DNA from: JAHEDH01 sp963753285
GTDB lineage: Bacteria > Actinomycetota > Acidimicrobiia > Spongiisociales > ZC4RG35
DNA length: 64,000 bases
Assembly: GCA_963753285.1 (NCBI GenBank)
Contig: CAVWBT010000001.1
Coordinates: forward strand, 186,001 to 250,000
Direction of reading: 5' to 3'
Part shown: positions 55,047 to 62,899 of the stretch, in pieces
How the letters are laid out: each line of letters opens with the position of its first letter
How positions within the stretch are numbered: the stretch's first letter is position 1
Made by a program: the position numbers and the translations under genes
The notes under the pieces: model-generated
What the model saw: only the letters and a program-made list of their open reading frames with translations
What the model was told of the DNA's origin: nothing
Database searches by the model: none

Positions 55047-55837
55047 GCCTCGACGTCCTCACGAAATCCCTCTGGGACGCTCGGCGCTCGTTCCTGGGAT
55101 GGGCGATCGGGCTCGCCGGTGCAGCCGGCATCTACACCAGCTCCTATGCCCTGATCGAGCCGACCTCCTACGAGGACGTCATCGACGCCTTTCCCCCCGA
55201 GATCCTCGAGGCGATGGGGTGGGACGACATCGCCACCCCGAGCGGGTACCTCGGCTCGACCGTGTTCGGCCTCGTCGTTCCGATCCTCGCCGTGATCTTC
55301 GCCATCGCCGTCGGCACCAGAGTCCTCGCCGGCGACGAGGAGACAGGAACGATGGAGCTGACCCTCACCCATCCGGTCTCCCGGACATCGCTCGTGCTGC
55401 AACGGGCCGGGGCCGCGCTGCTCGCCGGGCTCGGCGCCGGCGTCGTGGTCGGCGTCGCAGTGATCGGCCTGGCCGGCCCGGTGGGTCTCGACGTGCCGGT
55501 GTCGAGGATCATCGCGGCCAGTTTCTCCCTGGCGCTCCTGGCGGTCGCATTCGCCATGCTGGCCATCGCTCTGGGAGCCTGGATCGGCAGACGTGGCATC
55601 GTCCTCGGCACATGCTCGGCCGTGGCGGTCTTCGCCTACTTCGCCAGCACGGTGCTCACCACGGTCGACGGGTTCGAGTGGCTCGACAAGACCTCGCTGT
55701 TCCACTACTACGGCGGACAGCAGATCCTCGAGAGCGGCCTTTCGATCGGAAACGTCGTGGTGCTCGTGGTGGTTTCGGCAGTCTTGCTGATCGCCGCGGT
55801 CATCGGCTTCGAGCGCCGGGACGTGGGCGTGGGCTGA
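55043..55837 (+). CDS. ABC-2 type transporter permease
   Basis: 264 residues, six hydrophobic segments, with the ABC-2 loop GDEETGTMELTLTHPVSRTSLVLQ split around the membrane entry helix. The ATG overlaps the ATPase stop and has AGGAGAGGG upstream. Partner of the preceding ATPase. Confidence 0.9.
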   Translation: MSLDVLTKSLWDARRSFLGWAIGLAGAAGIYTSSYALIEPTSYEDVIDAFPPEILEAMGWDDIATPSGYLGSTVFGLVVPILAVIFAIAVGTRVLAGDEETGTMELTLTHPVSRTSLVLQRAGAALLAGLGAGVVVGVAVIGLAGPVGLDVPVSRIIAASFSLALLAVAFAMLAIALGAWIGRRGIVLGTCSAVAVFAYFASTVLTTVDGFEWLDKTSLFHYYGGQQILESGLSIGNVVVLVVVSAVLLIAAVIGFERRDVGVG

Positions 55838-55847
55838 CACCTGCCAG

Positions 55848-55944
55848 CGGTATGCGGCATGCGGCCGCGCCTGGAGCGATCTCCCGGTCCGGCGCCGCGG
55901 TGGCTCGCGCGAGCGCGCATACCGCATCGCGCATACCGCAAGGC
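55848..55944. repeat. Intergenic imperfect inverted repeat
   Basis: Left arm GCGGTATGCGGCATGCGG (55848-55866) and right arm with CATACCGCATCGCGCATACCGC split over 55916-55941 are complementary. Both arms are iterations of one GCGGTATG-like word. Lies between converging genes. Confidence 0.7.
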
Positions 55945-56748
55945 TCAGGTCAGGCTGAAGCGCTCGGATGCCGTGGGGGCCTTCTTGCCGAAGGCGTCGC
56001 TGGTGCTCTCGGCGAACAACATCGCCTCGCTCTCGACGAACTGGGTGTGCTCACCGAGCCCGATGGTCTGCATGGCCCGCTTGAACGGTACGTCCACGCA
56101 GCGAGCGGCCATGTCGGTGGGAAGGGCGGCGATCGCCGTACGGATGATCTCGTCCTCCACGGTGTTCGGGTTGTGGTGGGCCGCAACCGGCGCGGAGATC
56201 TTCGGAGGCAGGTTCCACTCCTCGAGGAGACGAGCGGCCAAGCGATCGTGTCGCTCACCGTAGATCAGTGCCTCTTTCTCGAGGAGTTGGTCGTCGGTCA
56301 GACCCCGCTGCCACTGCTGGTGACGCCAGGTCAGATAGCCGTCGTCCCGCACCGTCAGGCTTGCGAGCCCCGAGCAACTGAAGAGACCGGCGACGAAGAG
56401 GATCTCGGCCTCGTTGCGATCGGCTCCCCTCAGGTTGGCGATGACCTTCGCCGCCCGCCCGACGATCAGCGACTGCTCCCACAGCTCCGGGGCACCCCAG
56501 GTGTCGACCAGATCCTTGTTGAGCGAGGCCATGGCGAGCGCACCGACGGTTCGGCAGCCGACCCGCACGACTGCCTCGAGGATCGTGCCGACCGGATAGA
56601 CCGCACCGACATAGGCCGAATTGGCGTACCGGATCACCGCGGCTGCCGTGTCCGGGATCGTGCTGAGGCGCGCAGCCACCTCGTAGCTGTCGGGTTCCGG
56701 CGCCATCGACGCCGTCCACAATTCTGCCTTCCGTCCTCGAGGGTTCAT
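55945..56748 (-). CDS. HDOD-domain protein
   Basis: 267 residues. The HDOD fold (a catalytically dead HD relative, about 20-220) is recognised from AAVIRYANSAYVG, ILEAVVRVGCRTVGALAMAS and LWEQSLIVGRAAKVIA. HDOD proteins act in signalling and motility in other bacteria. The ATG at 56748 is fixed by a FliA-type promoter whose -10 ends 8 bases upstream, giving a leaderless message in the flagellar regulon. Confidence 0.82.
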   Translation of the reverse strand: MNPRGRKAELWTASMAPEPDSYEVAARLSTIPDTAAAVIRYANSAYVGAVYPVGTILEAVVRVGCRTVGALAMASLNKDLVDTWGAPELWEQSLIVGRAAKVIANLRGADRNEAEILFVAGLFSCSGLASLTVRDDGYLTWRHQQWQRGLTDDQLLEKEALIYGERHDRLAARLLEEWNLPPKISAPVAAHHNPNTVEDEIIRTAIAALPTDMAARCVDVPFKRAMQTIGLGEHTQFVESEAMLFAESTSDAFGKKAPTASERFSLT

Positions 56749-56756
56749 CCCGTGTC

Positions 56757-56783
56757 CAGTCGACAGAAGAGAACTCCCCTTAA
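56757..56783 (-). promoter_or_regulatory. FliA-type promoter of the HDOD gene, nested in the fliA terminator
   Basis: Reading the minus strand: TTAA (56780-56783), 15-base spacer, GTCGACTG (56757-56764). The -35 box straddles the apex of the terminator hairpin of fliA. Confidence 0.7.
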
Positions 56784-56800
56784 GGAAGGGGAGTTCTCTT
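56767..56800 (-). terminator. Terminator of fliA
   Basis: Perfect 15-bp stem AAGAGAACTCCCCTT and complement with a four-base loop, 34 bases past the fliA stop, ending in TT. Confidence 0.85.
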
Positions 56801-56833
56801 CGTCCGGGGCGACCGGTGAATCTCGATCGGCGG

Positions 56834-57700
56834 TCAGACCCTCAGGGAGGCGCCCCTCTCGGTGATCTCGTGGTACTCGGGCTCGGCGTCGAGACGGGAA
56901 CGCCAGGTCGACTGCTCCGACATCCGAGAGAGATAGGCCGCACGGGCCCGCTTGCCGGGAGCGTCGTCGGGTGCCTCGTCGACGCCGTCGTACTGAGTGG
57001 AGAAGAACGAGCGCATCGACATCAGCGCCTCCGAGCGGATCTGGCTGACCCGAGCCTCGGTGAGGCCCATGTCGGCGGCGATGTCCTGGAGCAGCTCGCC
57101 CTCGAGGTAGTAGCGGGTGACCACCTCGGCCTGGACGGGAGGGAGATGTTTGACGGAGTCGATCAGGGTGCCTCGCAGTTCACGCTGTTCCAACGAGGCG
57201 TCCGGTTGGAGTTCATGGGAGCCCTCGACGACGGTGTCGGCGAGCGTCGTTTCCTGATCTTCGGTTGGCTGGTCGAGATGGAGAAGGGTTGATGCACTCG
57301 CCTTCGCCTGACGTTTGACGAGCTCGTCCTCGGAGATTTCGAGGAACTCGGCGATCTCGGCGTTCGACGCAGAGCGACCGAGTCGCTCCTCGACGCCGGC
57401 CTGGGCCTCGTTGATCTCGCGCTGGTTGCGGCGAACCGAGCGGCTCGCCCAGTCACGGGTTCGAGTGGAGTCGATGATCGCCCCGCGGATCCGGATGGCG
57501 GCGTATCGAGCGAACGGAATGCCCGAGTCGGGGTCGAAGCGGCGGCTCGCCTCGACGAGGCCGAGTGAGCCCGCATTCCAGAGCTCTCCACGATCGACGT
57601 GACGTGGATACCGGGCCGATACCTCTGCGACGATGTGTCCGACCAGGTCGAGAGTCTCGGTGACCAGTGCGTTCTGCTCTTGCTGTGTCAGCTGAGACAT
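56834..57700 (-). CDS. fliA: RNA polymerase sigma factor FliA/WhiG (sigma-28 family)
   Basis: Flagellar sigma factor. Region 2 has NAGSLGLVEASRRFDPDSGIPFARYAAIRIRGAI in pieces typical of FliA. Region 3 has ERLGRSASNAEIAEFLEIS, and region 4 has LPPVQAEVVTRYYLEGELLQDIAADMGLTEARVSQI in order. 288 residues from ATG 57700 (AAGG upstream); an in-frame ATG at 57769 would add 23 residues. It is the obvious reader of the 16 TTAA-N15-GYCGAC promoters of this locus. No anti-sigma FlgM was recognised. Its own upstream region lacks that motif. Confidence 0.93.
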   Translation of the reverse strand: MSQLTQQEQNALVTETLDLVGHIVAEVSARYPRHVDRGELWNAGSLGLVEASRRFDPDSGIPFARYAAIRIRGAIIDSTRTRDWASRSVRRNQREINEAQAGVEERLGRSASNAEIAEFLEISEDELVKRQAKASASTLLHLDQPTEDQETTLADTVVEGSHELQPDASLEQRELRGTLIDSVKHLPPVQAEVVTRYYLEGELLQDIAADMGLTEARVSQIRSEALMSMRSFFSTQYDGVDEAPDDAPGKRARAAYLSRMSEQSTWRSRLDAEPEYHEITERGASLRV

Positions 57701-57788
57701 GGTGCTGCCTTGCTCGTCATGATGCTCCCCGATGTGCTGCGCTTGTCGTACTTTGTCAGTTTTCGTCATATGGCCGGATTCTCTTGAT

Positions 57789-57807
57789 GACTATTCCCGC
57801 AATAGTC
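57789..57807. promoter_or_regulatory. Palindrome between fliA and the divergent flgN-like gene
   Basis: GACTATT, CCCGC, AATAGTC: 7-bp arms with a five-base centre in the shared upstream region; possible operator. Confidence 0.4.
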
Positions 57808-57853
57808 CTCCGCCATCACGCAAGTCGCCGCTCCGGCTGACGACGAGAAGAGC

Positions 57854-58312
57854 GTGAAACACCTTCAACAGCTCATGGCTGAGCCCAGCGCAGGCGGGCT
57901 GTCGGATGTCATGAAGACCCAACACCGACTCGTCGAAGAGTTGCTCTTCCGGACGATCGAACTCACGTCACTGGTCGAAGCCGGACAACACCGCTTCATC
58001 GGTCGAGCGCTCGACGATCTCGAGCGAGCCGAACGTGAACTCGGACAGGCCGAGATGGTTCGAGCCGCCATGACCGAGGCGATCCTCGGAGCGAGCGAAG
58101 GCGTCGAGCCGACCCTGTCCGACCTGCTCTCAGCGGTCGACGACGACAGCGCGGAGACCATCATGACGACCGCTGCCCAGATCCGACGCGGACTGGCTCA
58201 GATCGAAGAGGTGCGCAACGAGGCCGGCACGACCGCCACGGAGCGGGTGGGTCGTACCCGCCGGGCTCTCAGCGCAGCGACCTCGGATGCCGGCCTGTAC
58301 GGCAGGGCCTGA
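57854..58312 (+). CDS. FlgN-like helical protein (second FlgN paralogue)
   Basis: 152 residues, all helical. The stretch VEELLFRTIELTSLVEAGQHRF resembles residues of the FlgN gene product at 61279 (LEHLLFRLVEARLVLSADETRF) in spacing and hydrophobic pattern. FlgN chaperones the hook-filament junction proteins FlgK and FlgL. A weak FliA-type box (GACGACGA, 7 bases before the GTG start) is upstream. Role inferred from resemblance and position only. Confidence 0.6.
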   Translation: MKHLQQLMAEPSAGGLSDVMKTQHRLVEELLFRTIELTSLVEAGQHRFIGRALDDLERAERELGQAEMVRAAMTEAILGASEGVEPTLSDLLSAVDDDSAETIMTTAAQIRRGLAQIEEVRNEAGTTATERVGRTRRALSAATSDAGLYGRA

Positions 58313-58323
58313 GGCCCGTCTTC

Positions 58324-58581
58324 TCAATCGGCGTCGGGATTCCGAAGCGTGATGCTCGAAGCAGTCGCCTTGAGAATCTCGGGCACACCCTCCGTCGCAT
58401 CGATCGAAGCCGCCTGGTTCTCCTCCATCACCTGCTGATAGATCTCGGCACGGTGAACTGCGAGGTTGCGGGGAGCGTCGACACCCAGGCGAATCTGCCC
58501 ACCACGCACCTCGAGGACGGTGATGACGACTTCATTGCCGATGACGATCGACTCCCCCGCTTTGCGGGTGAGTACGAGCAT
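58324..58581 (-). CDS. csrA: Translational regulator CsrA
   Basis: RNA-binding repressor that recognises GGA in hairpin loops and on ribosome-binding sites. 85 residues: canonical core MLVLTRKAGESIVIG through VHRAEIY, plus a 30-residue C-terminal extension. It overlaps fliW by one base and is the last gene of the flgN-flgK-flgL-fliW-csrA unit, the same fliW-csrA pairing as in Bacillus. Likely targets are the four flagellin leaders. Confidence 0.95.
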   Translation of the reverse strand: MLVLTRKAGESIVIGNEVVITVLEVRGGQIRLGVDAPRNLAVHRAEIYQQVMEENQAASIDATEGVPEILKATASSITLRNPDAD

Positions 58582-59018
58582 CAGGCCAGATTAAGCGGAA
58601 GTTCTGCTCGAAGCGGCAATTCCTGGTCGATGAGGACGATCTGACGGCCCCTCATCGTCCGAACGTTGACCACGAAGGGACCCATGAGATTCATGTACGC
58701 CTTCGAGGCGGCGCCGTCCACGGTGACCGGGCAGAACACAACCGCGTCCTCCTGGCGTTCGATGTCGAGGCCCTGCTGGTCGACGTCGGTGAGTACCGGG
58801 GCGTAGTCGGGGAAGAACAGCCACGGCACTGCCACGACGAACCCGACGGAAGGGTCATCGACACTCTGGAACGTCTGAAACGCCCCGTCGTCCACGATGT
58901 CGACGAGCACGAAACGCGTGACATCGGGAAACCCGGGGATTCCCTCTTCGAACTCGATGGCGCGGATGTCTTCGGGCATGGTCTCCTGAGTCTCTGCGGG
59001 AGCGTAGCTGGTGGTCAT
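58581..59018 (-). CDS. fliW: Flagellar assembly factor FliW
   Basis: Antagonist of CsrA that is itself titrated by flagellin. 145 residues with FEEGIPGFPDVTRFVLVD and a late PVTVDGAASKAYMNLMGP-like region typical of FliW. Overlaps flgL and csrA. Confidence 0.93.
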   Translation of the reverse strand: MTTSYAPAETQETMPEDIRAIEFEEGIPGFPDVTRFVLVDIVDDGAFQTFQSVDDPSVGFVVAVPWLFFPDYAPVLTDVDQQGLDIERQEDAVVFCPVTVDGAASKAYMNLMGPFVVNVRTMRGRQIVLIDQELPLRAELPLNLA

Positions 59019-59908
59019 CGCAGGAACTGGGTAAGCGACGGCTGGATGGCCTTGGCGAGAGCGCCCTGGGCGGCCTGATACGAGACCTCTTGAATCTGTA
59101 GTTCCATGATGGCTTCAGCCATGTCTGTGTCCTCCACCGACGACAATTGAGTCTTCAGGTCCAGCTCATCCGCCCGGGCCCGGAACTCGGCGAGCTCGAT
59201 TCGATTGGCGGCCGCGCCGAGAACACCGCGTCCCTGCAGGACCCGGTCGAGCGCGCCCTGTACGGAGTCGATCGCAGCCCCGAGCCCGGAACGGTCGCCG
59301 GCAGTCAGATCGGCGATCACACCGTCCAGCATCGTGAACACGTCGTCGCCGTCTGAGAATCCGAAGACGTCATCTGCGGTCACGTTGACGACCACCGTGT
59401 CGCCCTCACCGACCCGGCGTCTGACCTCACCGTTGTCTCCGCCGTACGACCAGCCCGAACCCGGGTCCTCGACCGGCGTCGCAGACGAGTAGCCACCGAA
59501 CACGAATCGGCCTTGATGGCGCGAGTTGGCGACCCCTACCAGCGAGTCACGGATGGCAGAGAGCTCCGACGCGATCGCGTCGAGCCCTGCCTGGCCCGTG
59601 GTCGAGTTGTTCGCCTCGAGGACGAGTTGGTTCGCCCGCTGCAGCTGATCGGTCGCCGATGTGAGTCGTGTCTCGGCAATCTGAATCCACGAGAGGCCGT
59701 CGGCGGCATTGCGCTGTGCCTGCTTGGCCTCGGCGATGCCGGCGCGGGCGCTGAGCGCGGCGCTCATCCCCGAGACGTCGTCGGAGGCGACATGAATCCG
59801 TCGCCCCGTCGAGAGATTGCGCTGGGACCGCTCGAGCTGCGCAAGGCGCTCGTTCATGCGGCTGACGCCGAGCTCGCTCATCATCCTGGTTGTCACACGC
59901 ATGGCCAT
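59015..59908 (-). CDS. flgL: Flagellar hook-associated protein FlgL (HAP3)
   Basis: Junction protein between hook and filament. 297 residues with flagellin-like ends: LSTGRRIHVASDDVSGMSAAL near the N-terminus and AIMELQIQEVSYQAAQGALAKAIQPSLTQFLR at the C-terminus in pieces. ATG at 59908; a second ATG two codons on is possible. Lies 3 bases after flgK. Confidence 0.93.
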   Translation of the reverse strand: MAMRVTTRMMSELGVSRMNERLAQLERSQRNLSTGRRIHVASDDVSGMSAALSARAGIAEAKQAQRNAADGLSWIQIAETRLTSATDQLQRANQLVLEANNSTTGQAGLDAIASELSAIRDSLVGVANSRHQGRFVFGGYSSATPVEDPGSGWSYGGDNGEVRRRVGEGDTVVVNVTADDVFGFSDGDDVFTMLDGVIADLTAGDRSGLGAAIDSVQGALDRVLQGRGVLGAAANRIELAEFRARADELDLKTQLSSVEDTDMAEAIMELQIQEVSYQAAQGALAKAIQPSLTQFLR

Positions 59909-59911
59909 GGC

Positions 59912-61279
59912 CTATCTCCCCACTATTCCCATTCGATTGATCAACGTGTCCAACGCCTGATCGACCGACGTGATCACGCGGGCAGCAGCCTCGTACATCC
60001 GTTGCGCTTCCATGAGATGGACCATCTCCTCGTCTACCGACACGCCGTGCGATGACTGGCGTGACCGTTCGGCGGCATCGACGAGCCCCTGCTGGCTGAC
60101 CGCCGAGCTGAGCGCCGACGCCGTCTGCTGGCCGAGTGCCGCCACGAACGAGCGATAGGACTCGCCGATCGTCGCCGTTCCGCCTGCAATGACCCGAGCG
60201 TTGCGCAGATTGGCGAGATTCTCGGGGATGGTTGCGTCGAACGTGGCGAACGGCGGGCCGGCGGCAGCCGCGGTGGCGATCTCATCGGTGTTGGTGATGG
60301 CGACCGTGATGCTGCGTGCAGGGTCGAGCGGGTCGTACGACAGCATCGGGCCACCGGCGCCGCCCGGGTGATGACCGGCCTGGTGGACGGTGTTGATGGC
60401 ATCGGCCGTCTCGGATGCGAAGGCGCCGAGTCTGGCCTGGATCTGAGGGATGTCGTCGTGATAGACCGACAGGTAGCCACCCAGTTCGCCGCCCGGGCTC
60501 ACTGCGACACCGCTCGGATGGGTCACGATCCCGGTGTCGAGATCGATCGAGAGGGGCCGATGGTCGGAGCCCGCCACCAGGCTGAGACCGTTGAGTGACA
60601 CCCGCACCGCACCGTCCGAATCCGTGATGACGTTCGCTCCGATCTGGCGGGAGACCTCGTCGATCAGTCGGTCGCGTTGATCCATCAGGTCGTTCGGAGT
60701 GCCGGGTTCGGCCGAGGCATCGAGGATCACGACGTTCAGCCGTGCGATCTCTGCAAGTGTGCCGTTGAGCTCGGCCACCGTCGACTGAGCACTCTCGACC
60801 GCTCCCTCGCGGAGACCCTCGAGCCCTGATGCGATCTGGTTGACGAGTGTCGTGAAGGTTCCGAGTTCGTCCAGCACCGCCTGCCGGGATGTGCGGTCCG
60901 TGGGGTCGAGTGCGAGATCCTCGAAACTGCCCCAGAGCCTGTCGAGAGTTGCCGTGACGCCGATGTCGGGCTCACCGGTGATCAGTTCGGCCCGTGCGAG
61001 GAAGTCGGCGCGAACGTCGGTCTCGGCGAGGGCGGCCGAGGCAGACCTCACGCGTCCGTCCAGGAACGTGTCCCGGATCCTGACGATGTTCTCGACGTCG
61101 ACGCCCGACCCCACCTGGCCGGCCGGGTCGAAATTGGGATATCGGGTCTTGAGGTCCACCCGCTGCCGGGTGTAGCCGACAGTGTTGGCATTGGCGATGT
61201 TGTTCGAAGCCGTGTCCATCTTCAGTTGGGCGGCCTTGAGACCGCTCATCGCAACGTGCAGAGCGGAGAAATCACTCAT
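59912..61279 (-). CDS. flgK: Flagellar hook-associated protein FlgK (HAP1)
   Basis: 455 residues with the rod/hook N-terminal signature DTASNNIANANTVGYTRQRV, the HAP1 domain (ITGEPDIGVTATLDRLWGSFEDLA) and a C-terminal helix HLMEAQRMYEAAARVITSVDQALDTLI in pieces. Overlaps flgN. Confidence 0.95.
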   Translation of the reverse strand: MSDFSALHVAMSGLKAAQLKMDTASNNIANANTVGYTRQRVDLKTRYPNFDPAGQVGSGVDVENIVRIRDTFLDGRVRSASAALAETDVRADFLARAELITGEPDIGVTATLDRLWGSFEDLALDPTDRTSRQAVLDELGTFTTLVNQIASGLEGLREGAVESAQSTVAELNGTLAEIARLNVVILDASAEPGTPNDLMDQRDRLIDEVSRQIGANVITDSDGAVRVSLNGLSLVAGSDHRPLSIDLDTGIVTHPSGVAVSPGGELGGYLSVYHDDIPQIQARLGAFASETADAINTVHQAGHHPGGAGGPMLSYDPLDPARSITVAITNTDEIATAAAAGPPFATFDATIPENLANLRNARVIAGGTATIGESYRSFVAALGQQTASALSSAVSQQGLVDAAERSRQSSHGVSVDEEMVHLMEAQRMYEAAARVITSVDQALDTLINRMGIVGR

Positions 61280-61791
61280 CAGAGCACCTCGTCGAGCGTT
61301 GAGCGGAGCACGACCGGGCGATCACTGGTACCCCCGACGGCGGTGTAGGTGGTCACCGGGGCGGAACCGATGATGGCATCGAGCGTGTCGGACACGTTGC
61401 GGGCGGCGACGGTCGCGAGTCGGCGGTTCTCGACGGTGAGTTGCTCGATCTCCACGGCGAGTTCGGAGATGGCCTCGCGATGACGGCGGAAGATGGTCGC
61501 ATACGGTTCCGGAGAATTCGACACCAGGAAGGACAACGTCACCTCATCGCTCGGGACACCGAGCCTGATGGCGAGATGATCGACCGAGACCGAGCGCTTG
61601 CGTTCCGACGCCCGCAGAGCGGAGACGACCTCTTCGACTTCACGAGTGGCCTGGGCGATGAATCTCGTCTCGTCGGCCGACAGCACGAGGCGCGCCTCGA
61701 CGAGCCGGAACAGCAGGTGTTCGAGAATCTGCCGTTCGGCGGCGATCGTATCGGCTACGACCGTCAATTCGGGTGGAACTGGGACGCTCAT
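61279..61791 (-). CDS. flgN: FlgN-family export chaperone
   Basis: 170 residues, helical, with LEHLLFRLVEARLVLSADE near residue 22, the FlgN pattern; first gene before flgK and flgL, its expected clients. The ATG at 61791 is set by the FliA-type promoter whose -10 ends 8 bases upstream, leaving no room for a leader. Confidence 0.82.
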   Translation of the reverse strand: MSVPVPPELTVVADTIAAERQILEHLLFRLVEARLVLSADETRFIAQATREVEEVVSALRASERKRSVSVDHLAIRLGVPSDEVTLSFLVSNSPEPYATIFRRHREAISELAVEIEQLTVENRRLATVAARNVSDTLDAIIGSAPVTTYTAVGGTSDRPVVLRSTLDEVL

Positions 61792-61799
61792 CCCGCCCC

Positions 61800-61826
61800 C
61801 TGTCGACCGCTCAACCGACAGGTAAA
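61800..61826 (-). promoter_or_regulatory. FliA-type promoter of flgN-flgK-flgL-fliW-csrA
   Basis: Minus strand: TTTA (61823-61826), 15-base spacer, GTCGACAG (61800-61807), 8 bases before the ATG. Confidence 0.72.
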
Positions 61827-61911
61827 GGACTCGACGATCGGATCCCGACCGTTCCGGGCCCTTCCGAGACATCTGCCCACAGCTCGCGCGATCTGTTCTA
61901 GGCTGATCGGC

Positions 61912-62472
61912 GTGACCGAACACAACTGCGAAGAGATCGAGGCCAAGCTCGAGGCAGTGACGGCTGAGCTCGATCGAATCAAGTTCACGCTCGATGTCGT
62001 CGGAACGGTGGACCTCGACACGGGGCTACTGAACCGCAATGGGATCTTCGAGTCGATCCAACGCGCCCAGCGATGGCTGGTGCGGCGGGGCGACATCTAT
62101 GGAGTGTTGTATGTCACGTTCCCGGATCTCGACGTGTCCAACACGACAGACCCGTCGTACCTCGAACTGATGAAACATCTCGCTGCGACCATCGCTGCCG
62201 GCGTGCGTGACGTCGACGAGGTCGGCCGGGCTGCCGACAACTCGTTCGCCGTCGTTCTCGCCAACCTCGAACCGGGCGCACTGCGGATCGTTGCCGAGCG
62301 TGTCACCGAGCTGCTCCGGAAGGTGACCGAGGCTCCGAACCTGACCGGCGAGTTCCAGATGGGTGGGCTCGAGATCCTCACGGCATCACACACCTATGGA
62401 ACCGTGCTCGACACGGCCCAGCGCCTGTCCACCCAGGCCCCCGCCGGCGCATCGAACCTCTCGACGATCTAG
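61912..62472 (+). CDS. Degenerate GGDEF-domain protein
   Basis: 186 residues: a short coiled coil (1-28), then a GGDEF fold opening with DLDTGLLNRNGIFESI. The active-site loop reads ADNSF in VGRAADNSFAVVL, so diguanylate cyclase activity is not expected. GTG start 7 bases after a TAGGCT -10-like box. Function unknown; may bind nucleotide or partner proteins. Confidence 0.75.
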   Translation: MTEHNCEEIEAKLEAVTAELDRIKFTLDVVGTVDLDTGLLNRNGIFESIQRAQRWLVRRGDIYGVLYVTFPDLDVSNTTDPSYLELMKHLAATIAAGVRDVDEVGRAADNSFAVVLANLEPGALRIVAERVTELLRKVTEAPNLTGEFQMGGLEILTASHTYGTVLDTAQRLSTQAPAGASNLSTI

Positions 62473-62580
62473 GGCCTCGCTTCGCATCGGCGTTCTCGGT
62501 TGTCGGTCACCAGTCATCGGTCGCCCTCGTGCGCCGCCACGGACCGAGAACCGACCACCGATGACCGATGCCGCCCTAGA
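62473..62580. repeat. Intergenic imperfect inverted repeat
   Basis: Left arm GTTGTCGGTCACCAGTCATC (62500 onward) and right arm GACCGAGAACCGACCACCGA (62545 onward) are complementary through their iterated CGGTCATCGG-like word. Confidence 0.6.
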
Positions 62581-62613
62581 CGAGGCGCCGGCCGATCCAG
62601 GGCCCGCAAGTCC

Positions 62614-62640
62614 TCATGTCAAGAGGGCAGCGGTCGACAG
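62614..62640 (+). promoter_or_regulatory. FliA-type promoter of flbD
   Basis: TCAT, 15-base spacer, GTCGACAG; weak -35. The -10 ends 10 bases before the ATG. Confidence 0.5.
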
Positions 62641-62650
62641 GGGTGGGAAC

Positions 62651-62899
62651 ATGATCCACTTGCACCGCATCAAGGGCGAAGAGCTCGTCTTGAACGCCGA
62701 TCTCATCGAGCTCATCGAAGCCAGGCCCGACACCGTCATCACGTTGATCGACGGCCGCAAGATCGTGGTGCAAGAGTCTCCGGCCACGATCGTCGATGCG
62801 GTCCGACGCTTCCGGGCCGGCGTGCTCGCCTCCGCCGAGGCGATCCGCTCCCAGCCCGCCGACCTCCTCGCCTTCCCGGGCGGCAAGACCGACGACTGA
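62651..62899 (+). CDS. flbD: Flagellar FlbD family protein
   Basis: 82 residues from ATG 62651: MIHLHRIKGEELVLNADLIE followed by PDTVITLIDGRKIVVQES, the pattern of the short FlbD proteins found next to motAB or hook genes in Gram-positive bacteria. A C-terminal extension of about 25 residues is added. Role in flagellation is known only by association. Confidence 0.87.
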   Translation: MIHLHRIKGEELVLNADLIELIEARPDTVITLIDGRKIVVQESPATIVDAVRRFRAGVLASAEAIRSQPADLLAFPGGKTDD

